From the NCBI GenBank assembly GCA_035623255.1, contig DASPTU010000106.1:1-64000 (forward strand): DNA of 64,000 bases, in the 5' to 3' direction. Made by a program: the position numbers and the translations under genes. How positions within the stretch are numbered: the first letter of the stretch is position 1; each line of letters starts with the position of its first letter. Source of the DNA: JAFAGX01 sp035623255. Its GTDB lineage: Bacteria; Acidobacteriota; Terriglobia; Terriglobales; Acidobacteriaceae. Shown one piece after another: positions 51,883 through 61,952 of the stretch. The notes below the pieces were generated by a model, which saw only the letters and a list, made by a program, of their open reading frames with translations, searched no databases and was not told the origin of the DNA.

Positions 51883-54351
51883 TTACTCCTCCCGGAGTGC
51901 CATCATGGGATCAATTCTGGTTGCGCGACGCGCCGGAATATAGCAAGCGGCCAGCCCAACCAGGGTCAAGGCCGCCGCTACTACGAGATACGTCGCCGGG
52001 TCAGTTGCGCTAACCACCAGAAAACCCTTCATCACCCGCGCACTAGCGACCGCTCCCGCTGTCCCGACCACCAGGCCCAGGCAGACGATGACGAGTCCCT
52101 GCCGAAAAATCATTTTCAAGATTTGTAGTGGCTCAGCCCCGATGGCTATGCGAATCCCGATCTCATGCGTCCGCTGGCTGGCGGAATAGGAAATGACTCC
52201 ATATACTCCCACCACGGCCAGAATCAGTCCCAGCAGGCCCATGGCAGTCGCCAAGCCGGCGGCAAGCTGAAACCGGAGCAGGCCGTTCAAGGTGTTCAAG
52301 GCCTCGGCCATGGTCTGCACGTCAAACACTGGCATGGTCGGCGCGAGCGATTCAATGACACGCTCAATCTGGGGAATCATGCTTGCCGGAGCAATGGAAG
52401 TACGCACCTGTAATGTCTGCAGCGAGTTCCCCGAGTAGTGCTGCGCAAAGGGAACATAAAAATACGGATTGATGGTTCCCGTCATAGTCTGAACGTGCGC
52501 ATCCTTGACCACTCCCACTACCTGAATGGAGTGTTGCTGTTCACTTCCGATCTTGAAGTAGTGGCCGATGGGATCCGTGTTCGGCCAGAATTTCTTGACC
52601 ATGGCTTGGTTGACCACGGCAATATAGGAACTGGTCTGCGTATCGCGGTCATCGATAGTGCGCCCGCGCAACAGCGGGATCTTCAAGGTTTCCAGATATT
52701 GTGAAGAAACGATGTTATAGACCACCGGCGTTTTCGCCTCGCCGGGAGGAGGTTGATAGCCGTCCACATCAAGCAGATCGTTTCCGCCCACATATCCCAT
52801 CGGGGTTGAAGCGGCGGTGGTGGCGAACTCGACCCCAGGTATGGCACGTACCCGCTCTAAAAGACCTTTGTAAAATGCGCGTCCTTGTTCCTCCTGGTAT
52901 CCAACTTCGGTTGGATCCATGGTGAAGTTGATAATGCCGTTCCGCTCAAAACCGAGATCGGTTCGTTGCGCTTTGCCAAGGCTGCGCGTGAACAACATCG
53001 CGATAATCAGCAGCATCAACGAGCCGCCGACCTGAGCGACGACCAGCACGTCGCGTAGTCGATGCCGGCCTGCAATAACTCCACGACCTGCTTCGTGCAG
53101 CACGGTTCCGAGATCTTGACGCGAGGCGCGTAGCGCCGGAATCAGACCGACGATCACCCCAGTAACAAGGGCCAGCGAGAGTGCGAAACCGAAAATGCGC
53201 CAGTCAAAACTAAAATCGAATCGCACCGGAATATCGAAATGAATGTTCATTGAACTCAGAAACGTACTCCCCCACAATCCAATGAGAATCCCGGCCGCGC
53301 CGCCTGCCAGAGCCAGGACAACGCTTTCGGTCACCAACTGGCGAACGATCCGACTGCGAGCAGCCCCCAAGGCGGCGCGGATCGCCATTTCGCGGGCACG
53401 AACCGTAGCCCGGACAAGCAGAATATTTGCCACGTTTACGCAGGCGAGCAACAGCACCAGGGTCGCCAATCCCAGGAACAATCCTGAGAGCACCATCATG
53501 GTGTTGTTAGGATCGGGTGCCGGTCTGGCCCGGAGTTCTGGAAAGATTCGCAAGCTCTGGTTCTTGTAACTATCGGGATATTGCTGCGCAAGGCGTTCTC
53601 CCACAACATCCAGCGCAGCTTGCGCTTGTTTGAGGCCTACATTAGGACGCAATCGTCCGTACAAAAAAATCATCTGGGTTTTTCGGTTGGTCATGAAGTC
53701 CATGGGATAGCCATCGATAAAGGCCATTCCCAGCGGCAAATAGACCTGGCACTTCAAGAACCAATTAATGCCTTCAAAGTCTTTCGGGCCCACGCCGACA
53801 ATAGTGATCGGGTGGCCGTCGAGCGTAACCTTCTTTCCGATGATTTCGGGGTCAGCGCCGAATCGCGTTTTCCAAAATGAATAGGAAAGAACCATCACCG
53901 CGTCGGCCCCCATCACTTCGCCTTCGGATGGAAGAAGCAAACGGCCGAGCGTTGGCTTTAGCCCCAACGTGGAAAAGTAATTTCCGCTGACGTAGTTGCT
54001 CAGGATGCGATCGGTTTTGCCGTCGGCACTGAGGCCGTCCATGCCGAACTGGTAAGCCATCAAGCTGGAGAAAACATCTCCGGTTTGGCTACGGATGTCG
54101 CGGTACTCGGACACGGAGAAAACATTGTTGGTGTTGCCATTCTTCTGCATCTCCGTGAGCGTCGTAATCTGACCGGGATCCTGCACCGGCAGAGGGCGTA
54201 AGAGGAAAGAATTCACCATGCTGAAAATGGTGGTGTTGGCCCCGATTCCCAAGGCCAGCGTGATAACTGCAATGGTTGTGAAGGCTGGAGATTTTCGCAG
54301 CATTCGCAAACCGTACCGCACATCCTGTAGCAGGGTTTCCATATCACTCAT
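51883..54351 (-). CDS. ADOP-type MacB-like ABC permease
   Basis: An 822-residue permease with the same two-unit plan as its neighbours (METLLQDVRYGLRMLRKSPA; ARAREMAIRAALGAARSRIV; SASQRTHEIGIRIAIGAEPL; tail RRATRIDPMMALREE). Its ATG at 54351 overlaps the preceding permease stop by 8 bp, giving two permeases in direct succession. A 52-bp gap separates it from the next ATPase gene. The two tandem permeases may pair as a heterodimer with the ATPase at 56815. Confidence 0.9.
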   Translation of the reverse strand: MSDMETLLQDVRYGLRMLRKSPAFTTIAVITLALGIGANTTIFSMVNSFLLRPLPVQDPGQITTLTEMQKNGNTNNVFSVSEYRDIRSQTGDVFSSLMAYQFGMDGLSADGKTDRILSNYVSGNYFSTLGLKPTLGRLLLPSEGEVMGADAVMVLSYSFWKTRFGADPEIIGKKVTLDGHPITIVGVGPKDFEGINWFLKCQVYLPLGMAFIDGYPMDFMTNRKTQMIFLYGRLRPNVGLKQAQAALDVVGERLAQQYPDSYKNQSLRIFPELRARPAPDPNNTMMVLSGLFLGLATLVLLLACVNVANILLVRATVRAREMAIRAALGAARSRIVRQLVTESVVLALAGGAAGILIGLWGSTFLSSMNIHFDIPVRFDFSFDWRIFGFALSLALVTGVIVGLIPALRASRQDLGTVLHEAGRGVIAGRHRLRDVLVVAQVGGSLMLLIIAMLFTRSLGKAQRTDLGFERNGIINFTMDPTEVGYQEEQGRAFYKGLLERVRAIPGVEFATTAASTPMGYVGGNDLLDVDGYQPPPGEAKTPVVYNIVSSQYLETLKIPLLRGRTIDDRDTQTSSYIAVVNQAMVKKFWPNTDPIGHYFKIGSEQQHSIQVVGVVKDAHVQTMTGTINPYFYVPFAQHYSGNSLQTLQVRTSIAPASMIPQIERVIESLAPTMPVFDVQTMAEALNTLNGLLRFQLAAGLATAMGLLGLILAVVGVYGVISYSASQRTHEIGIRIAIGAEPLQILKMIFRQGLVIVCLGLVVGTAGAVASARVMKGFLVVSATDPATYLVVAAALTLVGLAACYIPARRATRIDPMMALREE

Positions 54352-56815
54352 ACCTCAATGCGACCATCGGATCGACTGTGCTGGCACGTCTGGCCGGGAC
54401 GTAACAGGCGGCCAAAGCAACCAGAATCAACAGCAGTGCGACAGCCGAAAACGTGATCGGATCGTGCGTGCTCACTCCGTACAGTAAACTCGCCATCAGT
54501 CGCATCAGTGCGAACCCGGCAAAAAGACCGATCCCGACCCCGATCAGCGCCATCTTTCCGGCTTGCGACAGCACCATTCGCAATACATCAGCCTGTTTCG
54601 CTCCCAGTGCCATGCGAATTCCGATTTCGTGGGTGCGCTGGCTTGCGATGTAAGAAATCACGCCATAAATGCCAACCGACGCGAGCACGGTCGCGAGCAC
54701 GGCAAATACGCCAAGCAGCATCATCGCGAAGCGCTGTGTGGCTAGCGATTCGGCGATGATGTCCGTCATCGTCCTGGTCCGGTAAACAACAATGTCGCTG
54801 TTCACTGACTGCACCGCACCGCTGATGGGGCGCACATCACGGATAATCCTCGGGTCTGTCCGTGCCGCCACTTGCACATCATGCGCAAACAAACTCAGAA
54901 AGCCCTCAGGAGTTTGGAGAAGAGAAAAATAACACTGGGCGTGAACGGGAGACTTTTCGTTCTCATCGAGGCCCCACTGCTTCACATGCCCCACGATCCC
55001 CACGATCTCTGCGGTTGTATTCAGGATGCTGAAGTGCACGCGCTGGCCGATAGGGTCGCGGTTTCCCAGAAAACGTTTAGCGAATTGTTCGTCGATCACG
55101 ATCACAGGCAGAGCAGTTTCGCTGTCGGCTTCCGTGAAGAAACGGCCGCGCACCAGGGGGATTCTCATTACTTTGAGATAGTCGGGTTGGGTCACGTAGA
55201 AGAGAGAATTTTTCATTTCCGACTGTGAAGCAGGCTTGGGCTCTCCTTCGAACCACAATGGGATTTCCGAATCACCCCACATCGGAGAAGACCCCGCGGT
55301 TAAGGAAACGTTTTCGACCCCTGCGGTGGCGCCTATGGCGTCATGAAGTTGGCGAAAGGCGGATCGGATTTCCGCAGGCGTCTTGCCGAAGGGTTTGCCT
55401 GCTGTAAGCTCGAAGCTCAGCACGTTTCGTGGATCGAATCCCGGATTGACATCCCAGAGCTTTCCTATGCTTCGGATCATGAGCCCAGCGCCCGTGAGCA
55501 GAACCAGGGCCAGCCCCATTTCCACAGCGACGATCACACCCTGTGTTCGGTGCCGTCCGCTTGTGCCCCGACCGCCCTCTTTCAGGATCTCTTGCAGGTT
55601 TGTCCCGGAAGTTTTTAGAGCAGGTACCAAGCCGAACAAAATACCAGCAAGCAGTGAAGCACCGAAGGTGAACAGCAGCACGCGGCCATCCAGATGAATC
55701 TCCTCGGCCCGAGGCAATGCATCAGGCAGCACTCTCATAGCCGCATGCGTTCCCCATGCGGCGACGAACAAACCCAACGTTCCGCCGATCAGCGCCAGCA
55801 ATACGCTTTCAGTCAGGACTTGCCGGACGATTCGTCCCGGGCTGGCCCCAAGAGCAGTTCGCACGGCAACTTCCCGCATCCTCGCTGTCGACCGCGCCAA
55901 CAGCAGGTTTGCGACGTTTGCGCAAGCGATCAACAGAACAAAACCCACCGCGGCTAGAAGTACCAGGAGGAAGGGCTGGATGTCCCCAAAGAAGTTGTTC
56001 TCGTCTCCAACGAGGTTTTGCTTTAGCGGCATGAGCGTAATGCCGGAGTCTCTATTGCTATCGGGATAGACTTGTGCCAGGTGTGCGGCGACGGCACTCA
56101 TGTCCGCTCTCGCTTGCTCCACCGTAACTCCCCGCTTCAGTCTGCCGACGGCATCCATGCCCATGCCGGTACGCCGGTCCCGAAACAGCGGATCGTTCCA
56201 CTGTCCGAGGGGCACATAAACGTCTTTGTCCTCACTAAAGTTATTGTTCCGATAGTGGAAATTGGCTGGGACGACGCCAATTATGGTGTACAAGATGTCG
56301 TTAAGATTCAGCGATTTTCCGACCACGTCTGGCGAGGAGCCGAATTTGTTCTTCCACAACTCCGCGCTGATCAGCGCCACTGGCGCTCCACCCAAGAGGT
56401 CCTCTGATTCCGCGAACGCTCGCCCAATAACCGGCTTCACTCCGAAGAGCGGAAAGAATGACGCGGAAATCATTCCGCCCTTTAGCCGTTCTGGCTTGCC
56501 CATTTGGGTGAGATTAAAGTCTTCCGAACGATATGCCGCGATGGCGGAAAACGAACGATTGTCCCGCTGCCAATCAAGAAAATTTGGATAGGAGATCGAA
56601 GACTCAGCGAATTGGGTGGTTCGCTGGTATAGAGCCATCAGTTGCTCTGGCTGCGGATATGGCAGCGGATTCAGCAGCACTCCATTGACGACCGAAAAAA
56701 TGGCTGTATTCGCGCCGATGCCCAAGGCCAGAGTAATGATGGCGACCACTGCGAACCCCGGCGATTTCCGCAGCATGCGCACGCCATACCGAATGTCCTG
56801 GAGCAAGGTTTCCAT
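54344..56815 (-). CDS. ADOP-type MacB-like ABC permease
   Basis: An 823-residue permease (METLLQDIRYGVRMLRKSPG, VVAIITLALGIGANTAIFSV, STARMREVAVRTALGASPGR, SQRTHEIGIRMALGAKQADV, tail RRASTVDPMVALRYE). The stop of the ATPase and the ATG share a base (TGATG), with GAGG seven bases before; a GTG one codon earlier is the alternative. It directly follows its ATPase, so the pair is the core of the first transporter in the operon. Confidence 0.9.
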   Translation of the reverse strand: METLLQDIRYGVRMLRKSPGFAVVAIITLALGIGANTAIFSVVNGVLLNPLPYPQPEQLMALYQRTTQFAESSISYPNFLDWQRDNRSFSAIAAYRSEDFNLTQMGKPERLKGGMISASFFPLFGVKPVIGRAFAESEDLLGGAPVALISAELWKNKFGSSPDVVGKSLNLNDILYTIIGVVPANFHYRNNNFSEDKDVYVPLGQWNDPLFRDRRTGMGMDAVGRLKRGVTVEQARADMSAVAAHLAQVYPDSNRDSGITLMPLKQNLVGDENNFFGDIQPFLLVLLAAVGFVLLIACANVANLLLARSTARMREVAVRTALGASPGRIVRQVLTESVLLALIGGTLGLFVAAWGTHAAMRVLPDALPRAEEIHLDGRVLLFTFGASLLAGILFGLVPALKTSGTNLQEILKEGGRGTSGRHRTQGVIVAVEMGLALVLLTGAGLMIRSIGKLWDVNPGFDPRNVLSFELTAGKPFGKTPAEIRSAFRQLHDAIGATAGVENVSLTAGSSPMWGDSEIPLWFEGEPKPASQSEMKNSLFYVTQPDYLKVMRIPLVRGRFFTEADSETALPVIVIDEQFAKRFLGNRDPIGQRVHFSILNTTAEIVGIVGHVKQWGLDENEKSPVHAQCYFSLLQTPEGFLSLFAHDVQVAARTDPRIIRDVRPISGAVQSVNSDIVVYRTRTMTDIIAESLATQRFAMMLLGVFAVLATVLASVGIYGVISYIASQRTHEIGIRMALGAKQADVLRMVLSQAGKMALIGVGIGLFAGFALMRLMASLLYGVSTHDPITFSAVALLLILVALAACYVPARRASTVDPMVALRYE

Positions 56816-57516
56816 CACGCAACCTCGACGCTCTCCTCGACAACTCGTCCGTCAAAAAGATGGATCTGGCGCTCGGCATGCTTGGCGAATCGCGGATCGT
56901 GAGTGACCATACAGATTGTCGCGCCTTCGCGGTGCAGGTCGCGCAGGAGGTCCATCACTGCTTCGGCGTTCCGTGAATCGAGGTTTCCGGTAGGCTCGTC
57001 CGCCAGCAGGATCGAAGGTGAACCGGCCAAAGCACGGGCCACGGCCACGCGCTGCTGCTGACCTCCGGAGAGCTGCGATGGGTAATGCTTCGTACGATGG
57101 TTCATCCCTACACGCTCCAATGCCGTATGCACTCGCTGCTTGCGGTCTGCTGAAGGCATGCCGCGATACGTGAGAGGCAGTTCCACGTTTTCGTACACAT
57201 TCAGGTCGCCAATGAGATTGAAGCTCTGAAAGATGAATCCGATTTCGCGGTTGCGAATGCGGGACCGCTCACTGATGTTTAGGTTCGCGACCGGCTGGCC
57301 ATTCAGAACGTAGGTTCCGTTCGACGGCGAATCGAGCAAGCCAATGAGAGCGAGCAAGGTTGACTTGCCTGAGCCGGACGGTCCAGCAATCGACACGTAT
57401 TCTCCTTTGCGAATCTCCATATGAATCCCGGAGAGGGCGTGAGTCTCAACCTCATCGGTGTAGAAAACCTTGGTGATGTTTTCCATGCGAATCATCGTGC
57501 CGTTGCTGCCTGCCAT
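56815..57516 (-). CDS. ABC transporter ATPase, MacB/LolD type
   Basis: A 233-residue ATPase with canonical motifs: Walker A GPSGSGKSTLLA, Q-loop FIFQSFNLIGDLNVYENV, signature LSGGQQQRVAVARA, Walker B ILLADEPTGNLDS and switch CMVTHDPRFAKHAE. In contrast to the second ATPase of the operon, all key residues are standard. It follows the HlyD adaptor gene after 42 bp and is joined to the permease downstream by TGATG. Confidence 0.94.
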   Translation of the reverse strand: MAGSNGTMIRMENITKVFYTDEVETHALSGIHMEIRKGEYVSIAGPSGSGKSTLLALIGLLDSPSNGTYVLNGQPVANLNISERSRIRNREIGFIFQSFNLIGDLNVYENVELPLTYRGMPSADRKQRVHTALERVGMNHRTKHYPSQLSGGQQQRVAVARALAGSPSILLADEPTGNLDSRNAEAVMDLLRDLHREGATICMVTHDPRFAKHAERQIHLFDGRVVEESVEVA

Positions 57517-57558
57517 ATCGCTTCCTTTGTATTGATTTTTTTGGCCTTGATTCGGCCT

Positions 57559-58818
57559 TCACTCAAGTCGGATCCGGTCGAAGTTGTCCCAGCGCGACAT
57601 GTCCGACAAAACTACCTGATCTCCCTGTTGCAGTCCTTGTAGAATTTCAACCGTATTGACGGAACTCCGCCCCAGCTTCACCTGTGCCCGCACCGCGGTA
57701 GTTCCATCCGGCTCCAGTTTGAACATCCCCACAGTGCTCTGTTCCTGACCGAACGCCGGCCGGCCGACGTATAAGACATTTTCCATTTTTTCGAGATCGA
57801 TCGTCCCGTCGACACTGAGGTCGGGCCGCGCACCTTGCGGTAGCGCGCTGTCCAGCGCCACATCCACACTGACAGTCCCGTTTTGTACAGACGGATCAAT
57901 GCGGGTAACGTGACCAGAAATTACGCCATTATGGGTATCGACGGATGCCGGTTGCCCAAGTTGGATATCCTTGGCCTGCGTCTCGGCAATCTTCAGCTCG
58001 GCTTTGAGTCGCTGCGGCTGAACAACCTTCGCCAGTGTTGTGCCTGGGGTTACCCACTGTCCCACCTTCAACGGAAGCTCCTGTAGAACCCCGGAGATCC
58101 CAGCCCTCACCGTTAACTTCGCAAACTGCTCCTGTTTTAAGTTCGCCAAAGCGCGAATCTGCTCGAGCTCAGCTTGCTTTGCCTGCAACTGCGCCTGCAG
58201 AACTTCTGTGCTGTTCACCAGTCTTTGCTTCTCAATATCGTTCCGCGTGGCCAATTCGTCAGCCTTCTGGTTGGAAACCTTTTCGCTGAGTTGGGAGATG
58301 ACACCTAACCTTGCCAGTTGGGTGTCGATATCGGCTTGCATCTTGGCTTGGCTGTATTCTGACTGCGCCTGTGCAGCCACAGACTTCTGCGCCAGAACCT
58401 GACTGGCCAGCTGGGTTTGCAGGTTCTTGTAGTCGGCCTCGTCCGCTTTCAACTTCAGAGAGGCATCCAGAGTTTCCTGCTGAAGCTGCGGATTACTCAT
58501 CTCCAGTAATACGGTTTCGGGCTTCACCGAGGTTCCCGGAAGTTCCAGAATTTTATCGACGCGACCCTCGGTGATGGCGGGTATCCACTGAATTGAGCCT
58601 TCCATCGGTACCAGCGTGCCGAGTCCGCGCACCTGCCGAAGTACCGAGCCACGTTTCACAGTATCGATCCATACCGTCGAGCGTTCTACCGTGGGGGCGG
58701 CGGGTTTCAGCCGGGACAGGCCCATGGTGACCAAAGCCAGGCAGACGATTCCAACCGCTATATAAATGATCTGGCGCCGGCGTTTCTGCCGCGCCACATT
58801 AGGGCGAGCAATATCCAT
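57559..58818 (-). CDS. HlyD-family periplasmic adaptor
   Basis: A 419-residue membrane-fusion protein. A single N-terminal helix (IIYIAVGIVCLALVTMGLSR) anchors it. The lipoyl-like half domains flank a long coiled-coil hairpin (about residues 115-225, rich in Gln, Ala and Lys), followed by a beta-barrel domain (GQWVTPGTTLAKVVQPQRLK) and a membrane-proximal domain. It would link the inner-membrane ATPase/permease complexes to the TolC-type channel. It is the first gene of the export operon, and the operon promoter is expected in the 150 bp before it. Confidence 0.92.
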   Translation of the reverse strand: MDIARPNVARQKRRRQIIYIAVGIVCLALVTMGLSRLKPAAPTVERSTVWIDTVKRGSVLRQVRGLGTLVPMEGSIQWIPAITEGRVDKILELPGTSVKPETVLLEMSNPQLQQETLDASLKLKADEADYKNLQTQLASQVLAQKSVAAQAQSEYSQAKMQADIDTQLARLGVISQLSEKVSNQKADELATRNDIEKQRLVNSTEVLQAQLQAKQAELEQIRALANLKQEQFAKLTVRAGISGVLQELPLKVGQWVTPGTTLAKVVQPQRLKAELKIAETQAKDIQLGQPASVDTHNGVISGHVTRIDPSVQNGTVSVDVALDSALPQGARPDLSVDGTIDLEKMENVLYVGRPAFGQEQSTVGMFKLEPDGTTAVRAQVKLGRSSVNTVEILQGLQQGDQVVLSDMSRWDNFDRIRLE

Positions 58819-58967
58819 GCTTTGAGGATTGGCACGCTTTCTACCACAGCGCGGTGTGTTTAATTGGCCTGATTTGAATCATTTGGAGCGCAGTGCACTG
58901 CGGTCGAAACTGACCTTTTGCCCGTTAATGGGAAGCACTGTCCGAATACGAACAGGAACACTGTGCG

Positions 58968-59525
58968 TTACGCCCGGGCTTTATCGATCATCTGATCCCA
59001 GATCCCTTTGGATTTTAGGATCAATTCAACGGCTTCGCGCACCGCACCGCGGCCGGCAAGAGCTTTCGTCACGTAGTGTGCTGCACGCTTAACCTCGGGA
59101 ACCGCGTCACCTACAGCGATCGCCAAGCCCACACGCTGCATTAAGGGCAAATCCGGAAGATCATCGCCGATGAATCCAACAATCGGATCAGAGACCCCTG
59201 CCTTCTTCAGGATCTCGTTATAGGCAGGCATTTTCACCGCCTGCTTCATATAAATGAAGTCCATGTTCACTTCGTGCGCCCGGCGTAGAAGGGCCGGACT
59301 TTCCCGGCCTGTAATGCAGCCGGTAAGCAGGCCGGCTGTATGCGCCAAAGTAAGACCCTGGCCATCGTGCGCGTCGAAGGTTTTGATTTCGAGAGCTGTG
59401 CCATCATTTTGCGAAAGCAGCGTAACGCTGCCATCAGTCATTGTGCCGTCTACGTCCATGAGCAGCAATCTGATCTGTGCAGCCCGTTTTCTAAGCGCGG
59501 CCGGGATCCTTGCGATGTTCCTCAA
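58968..59525 (-). CDS. kdsC: KdsC-like 3-deoxy-D-manno-octulosonate 8-phosphate phosphatase
   Basis: A 185-residue capless HAD phosphatase. Motif I is LLLMDVDGTMTDG and motif IV is GFIGDDLPDLPLM, with CITGRES between, the KdsC pattern. It makes free KDO for lipopolysaccharide, which also supports a Gram-negative envelope. TTG 59525 has GGAGGG five bases ahead. No other KDO genes are adjacent. The C-terminal tail GRGAVREAVELILKSKGIW is typical of tetrameric members. Confidence 0.88.
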   Translation of the reverse strand: MRNIARIPAALRKRAAQIRLLLMDVDGTMTDGSVTLLSQNDGTALEIKTFDAHDGQGLTLAHTAGLLTGCITGRESPALLRRAHEVNMDFIYMKQAVKMPAYNEILKKAGVSDPIVGFIGDDLPDLPLMQRVGLAIAVGDAVPEVKRAAHYVTKALAGRGAVREAVELILKSKGIWDQMIDKARA

Positions 59526-59694
59526 TAAGCCCTCCCTTGAACCGAAACAGCATACGGTAAAACCATGAGGTTCATAAAGTCATAGAAGAACCAGTTTCCC
59601 CCTCCAAGCTAAGTGCGAGAACAACAACTAGACTCTGCGTTATCCTAGAGGCGTCTTCTAGGCGTGGGGTGTCTGGCACCCGCTGGATCGAACT

Positions 59695-60531
59695 GTGATT
59701 TCAGTCTTACAACTCGGAATGATCGACTACGCTACGGGATTACGTCTTCAGCAGCGCCTCGTCGCACTGCGTAAGGAGAAGAGAACTGGTGACGTTCTTC
59801 TTTTGCTGGAGCACGATTCCGTTATCACTCTGGGAAGAAACGCCAAACCTGCCAATGTGATTGCTTCCGCAGTTGAGCTCGCTGAACGCCACGTTGAGGT
59901 ATTCGAATGCGACCGCGGCGGTGATGTAACCTTTCACGGCGAAGGACAACTCGTCGCTTACCCGATTTTCGATCTGAGGGAAATGCGTGCGGCGGACGGA
60001 ACGCGAAAAACTCTAGGAGCCGTGGAGTACGTTCGAGGGCTGGAGGAAGTGCTCATCCGGACTTGCGCCGATTTTGGTATTGCCACACAAAGAATCAAGG
60101 GATTGACCGGTGTTTGGACCGCACCAACTTCGCCATTGCGAGCGGAGCAGGACAATTCCCCCGCAAATTCGATCGACCTCCCTCTGGATCAGGAGGCAAA
60201 AGTCGCCGCGATCGGTGTTCATATCTCACGCGGTGTGACGTCACATGGACTCGCTTTGAACGTGAATACCGATCTCAGCTATTTCAATCTCATCATCCCG
60301 TGTGGCATCACCTCTAAGCCCGTCACATCGATGGCGAGAGAGTTAGGCCGCGAGGTTTCGATGCAGGCGGTGGCAAATTCAGTCTCCCACAATTTCGGCG
60401 TTGTCTTTGATTTGCAGATGCTCTGGCTCGAAGATCTCGAATCACTGTTGGGAGCACCTGTAGGCATACCCTTGAAAGTGCCTGCCGAATTGAGGCAAAT
60501 CCACAAAGAAGAAGATACGTTCTGGGCGTGA
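59695..60531 (+). CDS. lipB: Lipoyl(octanoyl) transferase
   Basis: A 278-residue LipB. Conserved stretches are DVLLLLEHDSVITLGRNA, the RGGDVTFHGEGQLVAYPIFD block and VAAIGVHISRGVTSHGLALN, which contains the catalytic Lys-adjacent loop; the catalytic Cys lies in FNLIIPCGITSKPVTSM. It moves octanoyl from acyl carrier protein to lipoyl domains. Being directly upstream of the 2-oxoacid dehydrogenase genes suits its job of lipoylating their E2. The start is GTG 59695 with GGAT ahead. It is slightly longer than E. coli LipB (213), with an insert near residues 143-160 (LRAEQDNSPANSIDLPL). Confidence 0.93.
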   Translation: MISVLQLGMIDYATGLRLQQRLVALRKEKRTGDVLLLLEHDSVITLGRNAKPANVIASAVELAERHVEVFECDRGGDVTFHGEGQLVAYPIFDLREMRAADGTRKTLGAVEYVRGLEEVLIRTCADFGIATQRIKGLTGVWTAPTSPLRAEQDNSPANSIDLPLDQEAKVAAIGVHISRGVTSHGLALNVNTDLSYFNLIIPCGITSKPVTSMARELGREVSMQAVANSVSHNFGVVFDLQMLWLEDLESLLGAPVGIPLKVPAELRQIHKEEDTFWA

Positions 60532-60606
60532 TGTGGGCGATATTCCCTTCTTCGCGGTGTGGTTAAATTAGATTTGACGCCCTGAGTTAGCATTTGATTG
60601 GGATCG

Positions 60607-61890
60607 ATGGCCACCAAGAAGAAAACCAAGGGAAATACCCGCAACAGCGCAAGTTCGAATGGACGGCGCACTGGGCAGCTTCCACCTGCATCTCAAAGGA
60701 CTTACACGATCGCCGACTATCGCTTGGAGAAGCCGGATTTCACCCTCAGGCAGGTGCGTAATGGCGCGGCGATTCGATACGAAGTGGAGGGTCACCTCGC
60801 TGCCGAAGTTCCGCCCATTCGCGAATCGAAATATCTCAATAAGCAACAATGTCTGGATATTTATCGCTGGATGCTCCTCAACCGCAAGATGGAGACGGCG
60901 CTCGAGAATCTCTACAAACAGGGCAAGGTGGTAGGTGGAGTTTACTTCGGGTTGGGCCAGGAGGCATGTTCGTGTGCTTCGGCATACGCGCTCAAAGCTG
61001 ACGAATGGCTTGGGCCGATGATTCGGAATCAGGGATCTCTGCTGGTTCGGGGCTTCTCGCCACGCGACATCATGATGCAGTACATGGCGAAGGCCGGCTC
61101 GCCGACAAAGGGACGGGATGCGTCGTCACACTTCGGTGACATTCAGAAACACCACGTTGTCGCCCCGATATCTACTCTCGGTGACTTGATTCCCGTGCTC
61201 GCCGGAGTGGCTCTCGGGGCCAGGCTCCAGGGTCGCAACATCGCGGTGATGACTTACATCGGTGATGGAGGACAATCTACCGGCGTCACTTATGAGGGCC
61301 TCAACTTCTCTGCCGTCCAAAATCTCGGGTTGGTTTTGTTCGTGGAAAACAATCTCTGGGGATATTCGACGCCGGCGGACATGCAATTTCGAGTAAAGGA
61401 TTTGGCCGAGCGGGCCATCGCCTACGGGATTCCGGGCGTAATTGTGGATGGTACCGATGCTTGCCAGGTTTACGACGCAGCCCACGAAGCTTGTCAGCGC
61501 GCCCGACGCGGTGAGGGACCGACACTCATCGAAGCTAAGATGATGCGCATGAAAGGACACGCGATCCATGATGCGGCTGAATATGTTCCCAAACCTCTTT
61601 TTGAGTATTGGCGCAAACGCGATCCGATTGCGCGGTTTGAAAGATATCTGCTCAGCAAGAAGTGGCTGACGTCTGGCGATAATCAGAAACTGGTTGCTGA
61701 CGTTGAACGGCAACTGGAAGCTGACCGCGACTATGCCGTGAACTCGCCCATGCCCAAACCCGAATCCGCCGCCGGCGGAGTGTACTGCGAGAATGGTTGT
61801 CACGAAATTAAACCGAAATACGGAGTGCCCAAGGTAAAAACTGGACCAGCCATTGCACACGACAGTGAACGAGCGATGCACTTGAAGTGA
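60607..61890 (+). CDS. 2-oxoacid dehydrogenase E1 component, alpha subunit
   Basis: A 427-residue thiamine-diphosphate enzyme subunit. The cofactor motif runs from YIGDGGQSTGVTYEGLNF to LFVENNLWGYSTP. The N-terminal 60 residues are basic and disordered-looking. It decarboxylates a 2-oxo acid and passes the acyl group to the lipoyl arm of E2. It belongs to the alpha2-beta2 type used for pyruvate or branched-chain 2-oxo acids; sequence by eye does not decide between them. ATG 60607 is used; TTG 60598 is three codons upstream. E1 beta follows after 62 bp. Confidence 0.9.
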   Translation: MATKKKTKGNTRNSASSNGRRTGQLPPASQRTYTIADYRLEKPDFTLRQVRNGAAIRYEVEGHLAAEVPPIRESKYLNKQQCLDIYRWMLLNRKMETALENLYKQGKVVGGVYFGLGQEACSCASAYALKADEWLGPMIRNQGSLLVRGFSPRDIMMQYMAKAGSPTKGRDASSHFGDIQKHHVVAPISTLGDLIPVLAGVALGARLQGRNIAVMTYIGDGGQSTGVTYEGLNFSAVQNLGLVLFVENNLWGYSTPADMQFRVKDLAERAIAYGIPGVIVDGTDACQVYDAAHEACQRARRGEGPTLIEAKMMRMKGHAIHDAAEYVPKPLFEYWRKRDPIARFERYLLSKKWLTSGDNQKLVADVERQLEADRDYAVNSPMPKPESAAGGVYCENGCHEIKPKYGVPKVKTGPAIAHDSERAMHLK

Positions 61891-61952
61891 TATCTAACAC
61901 TTACCGCACAATCGATGATCATTGTTACTTGTGTCATGGATGGAGAAACGAA

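Noticed and set aside
58819..58967. Sigma-54 promoter before the export operon
   Set aside because: TGGCAC occurs near 58831 but on the plus strand and without the spaced TTGC element; no acceptable minus-strand match was found.
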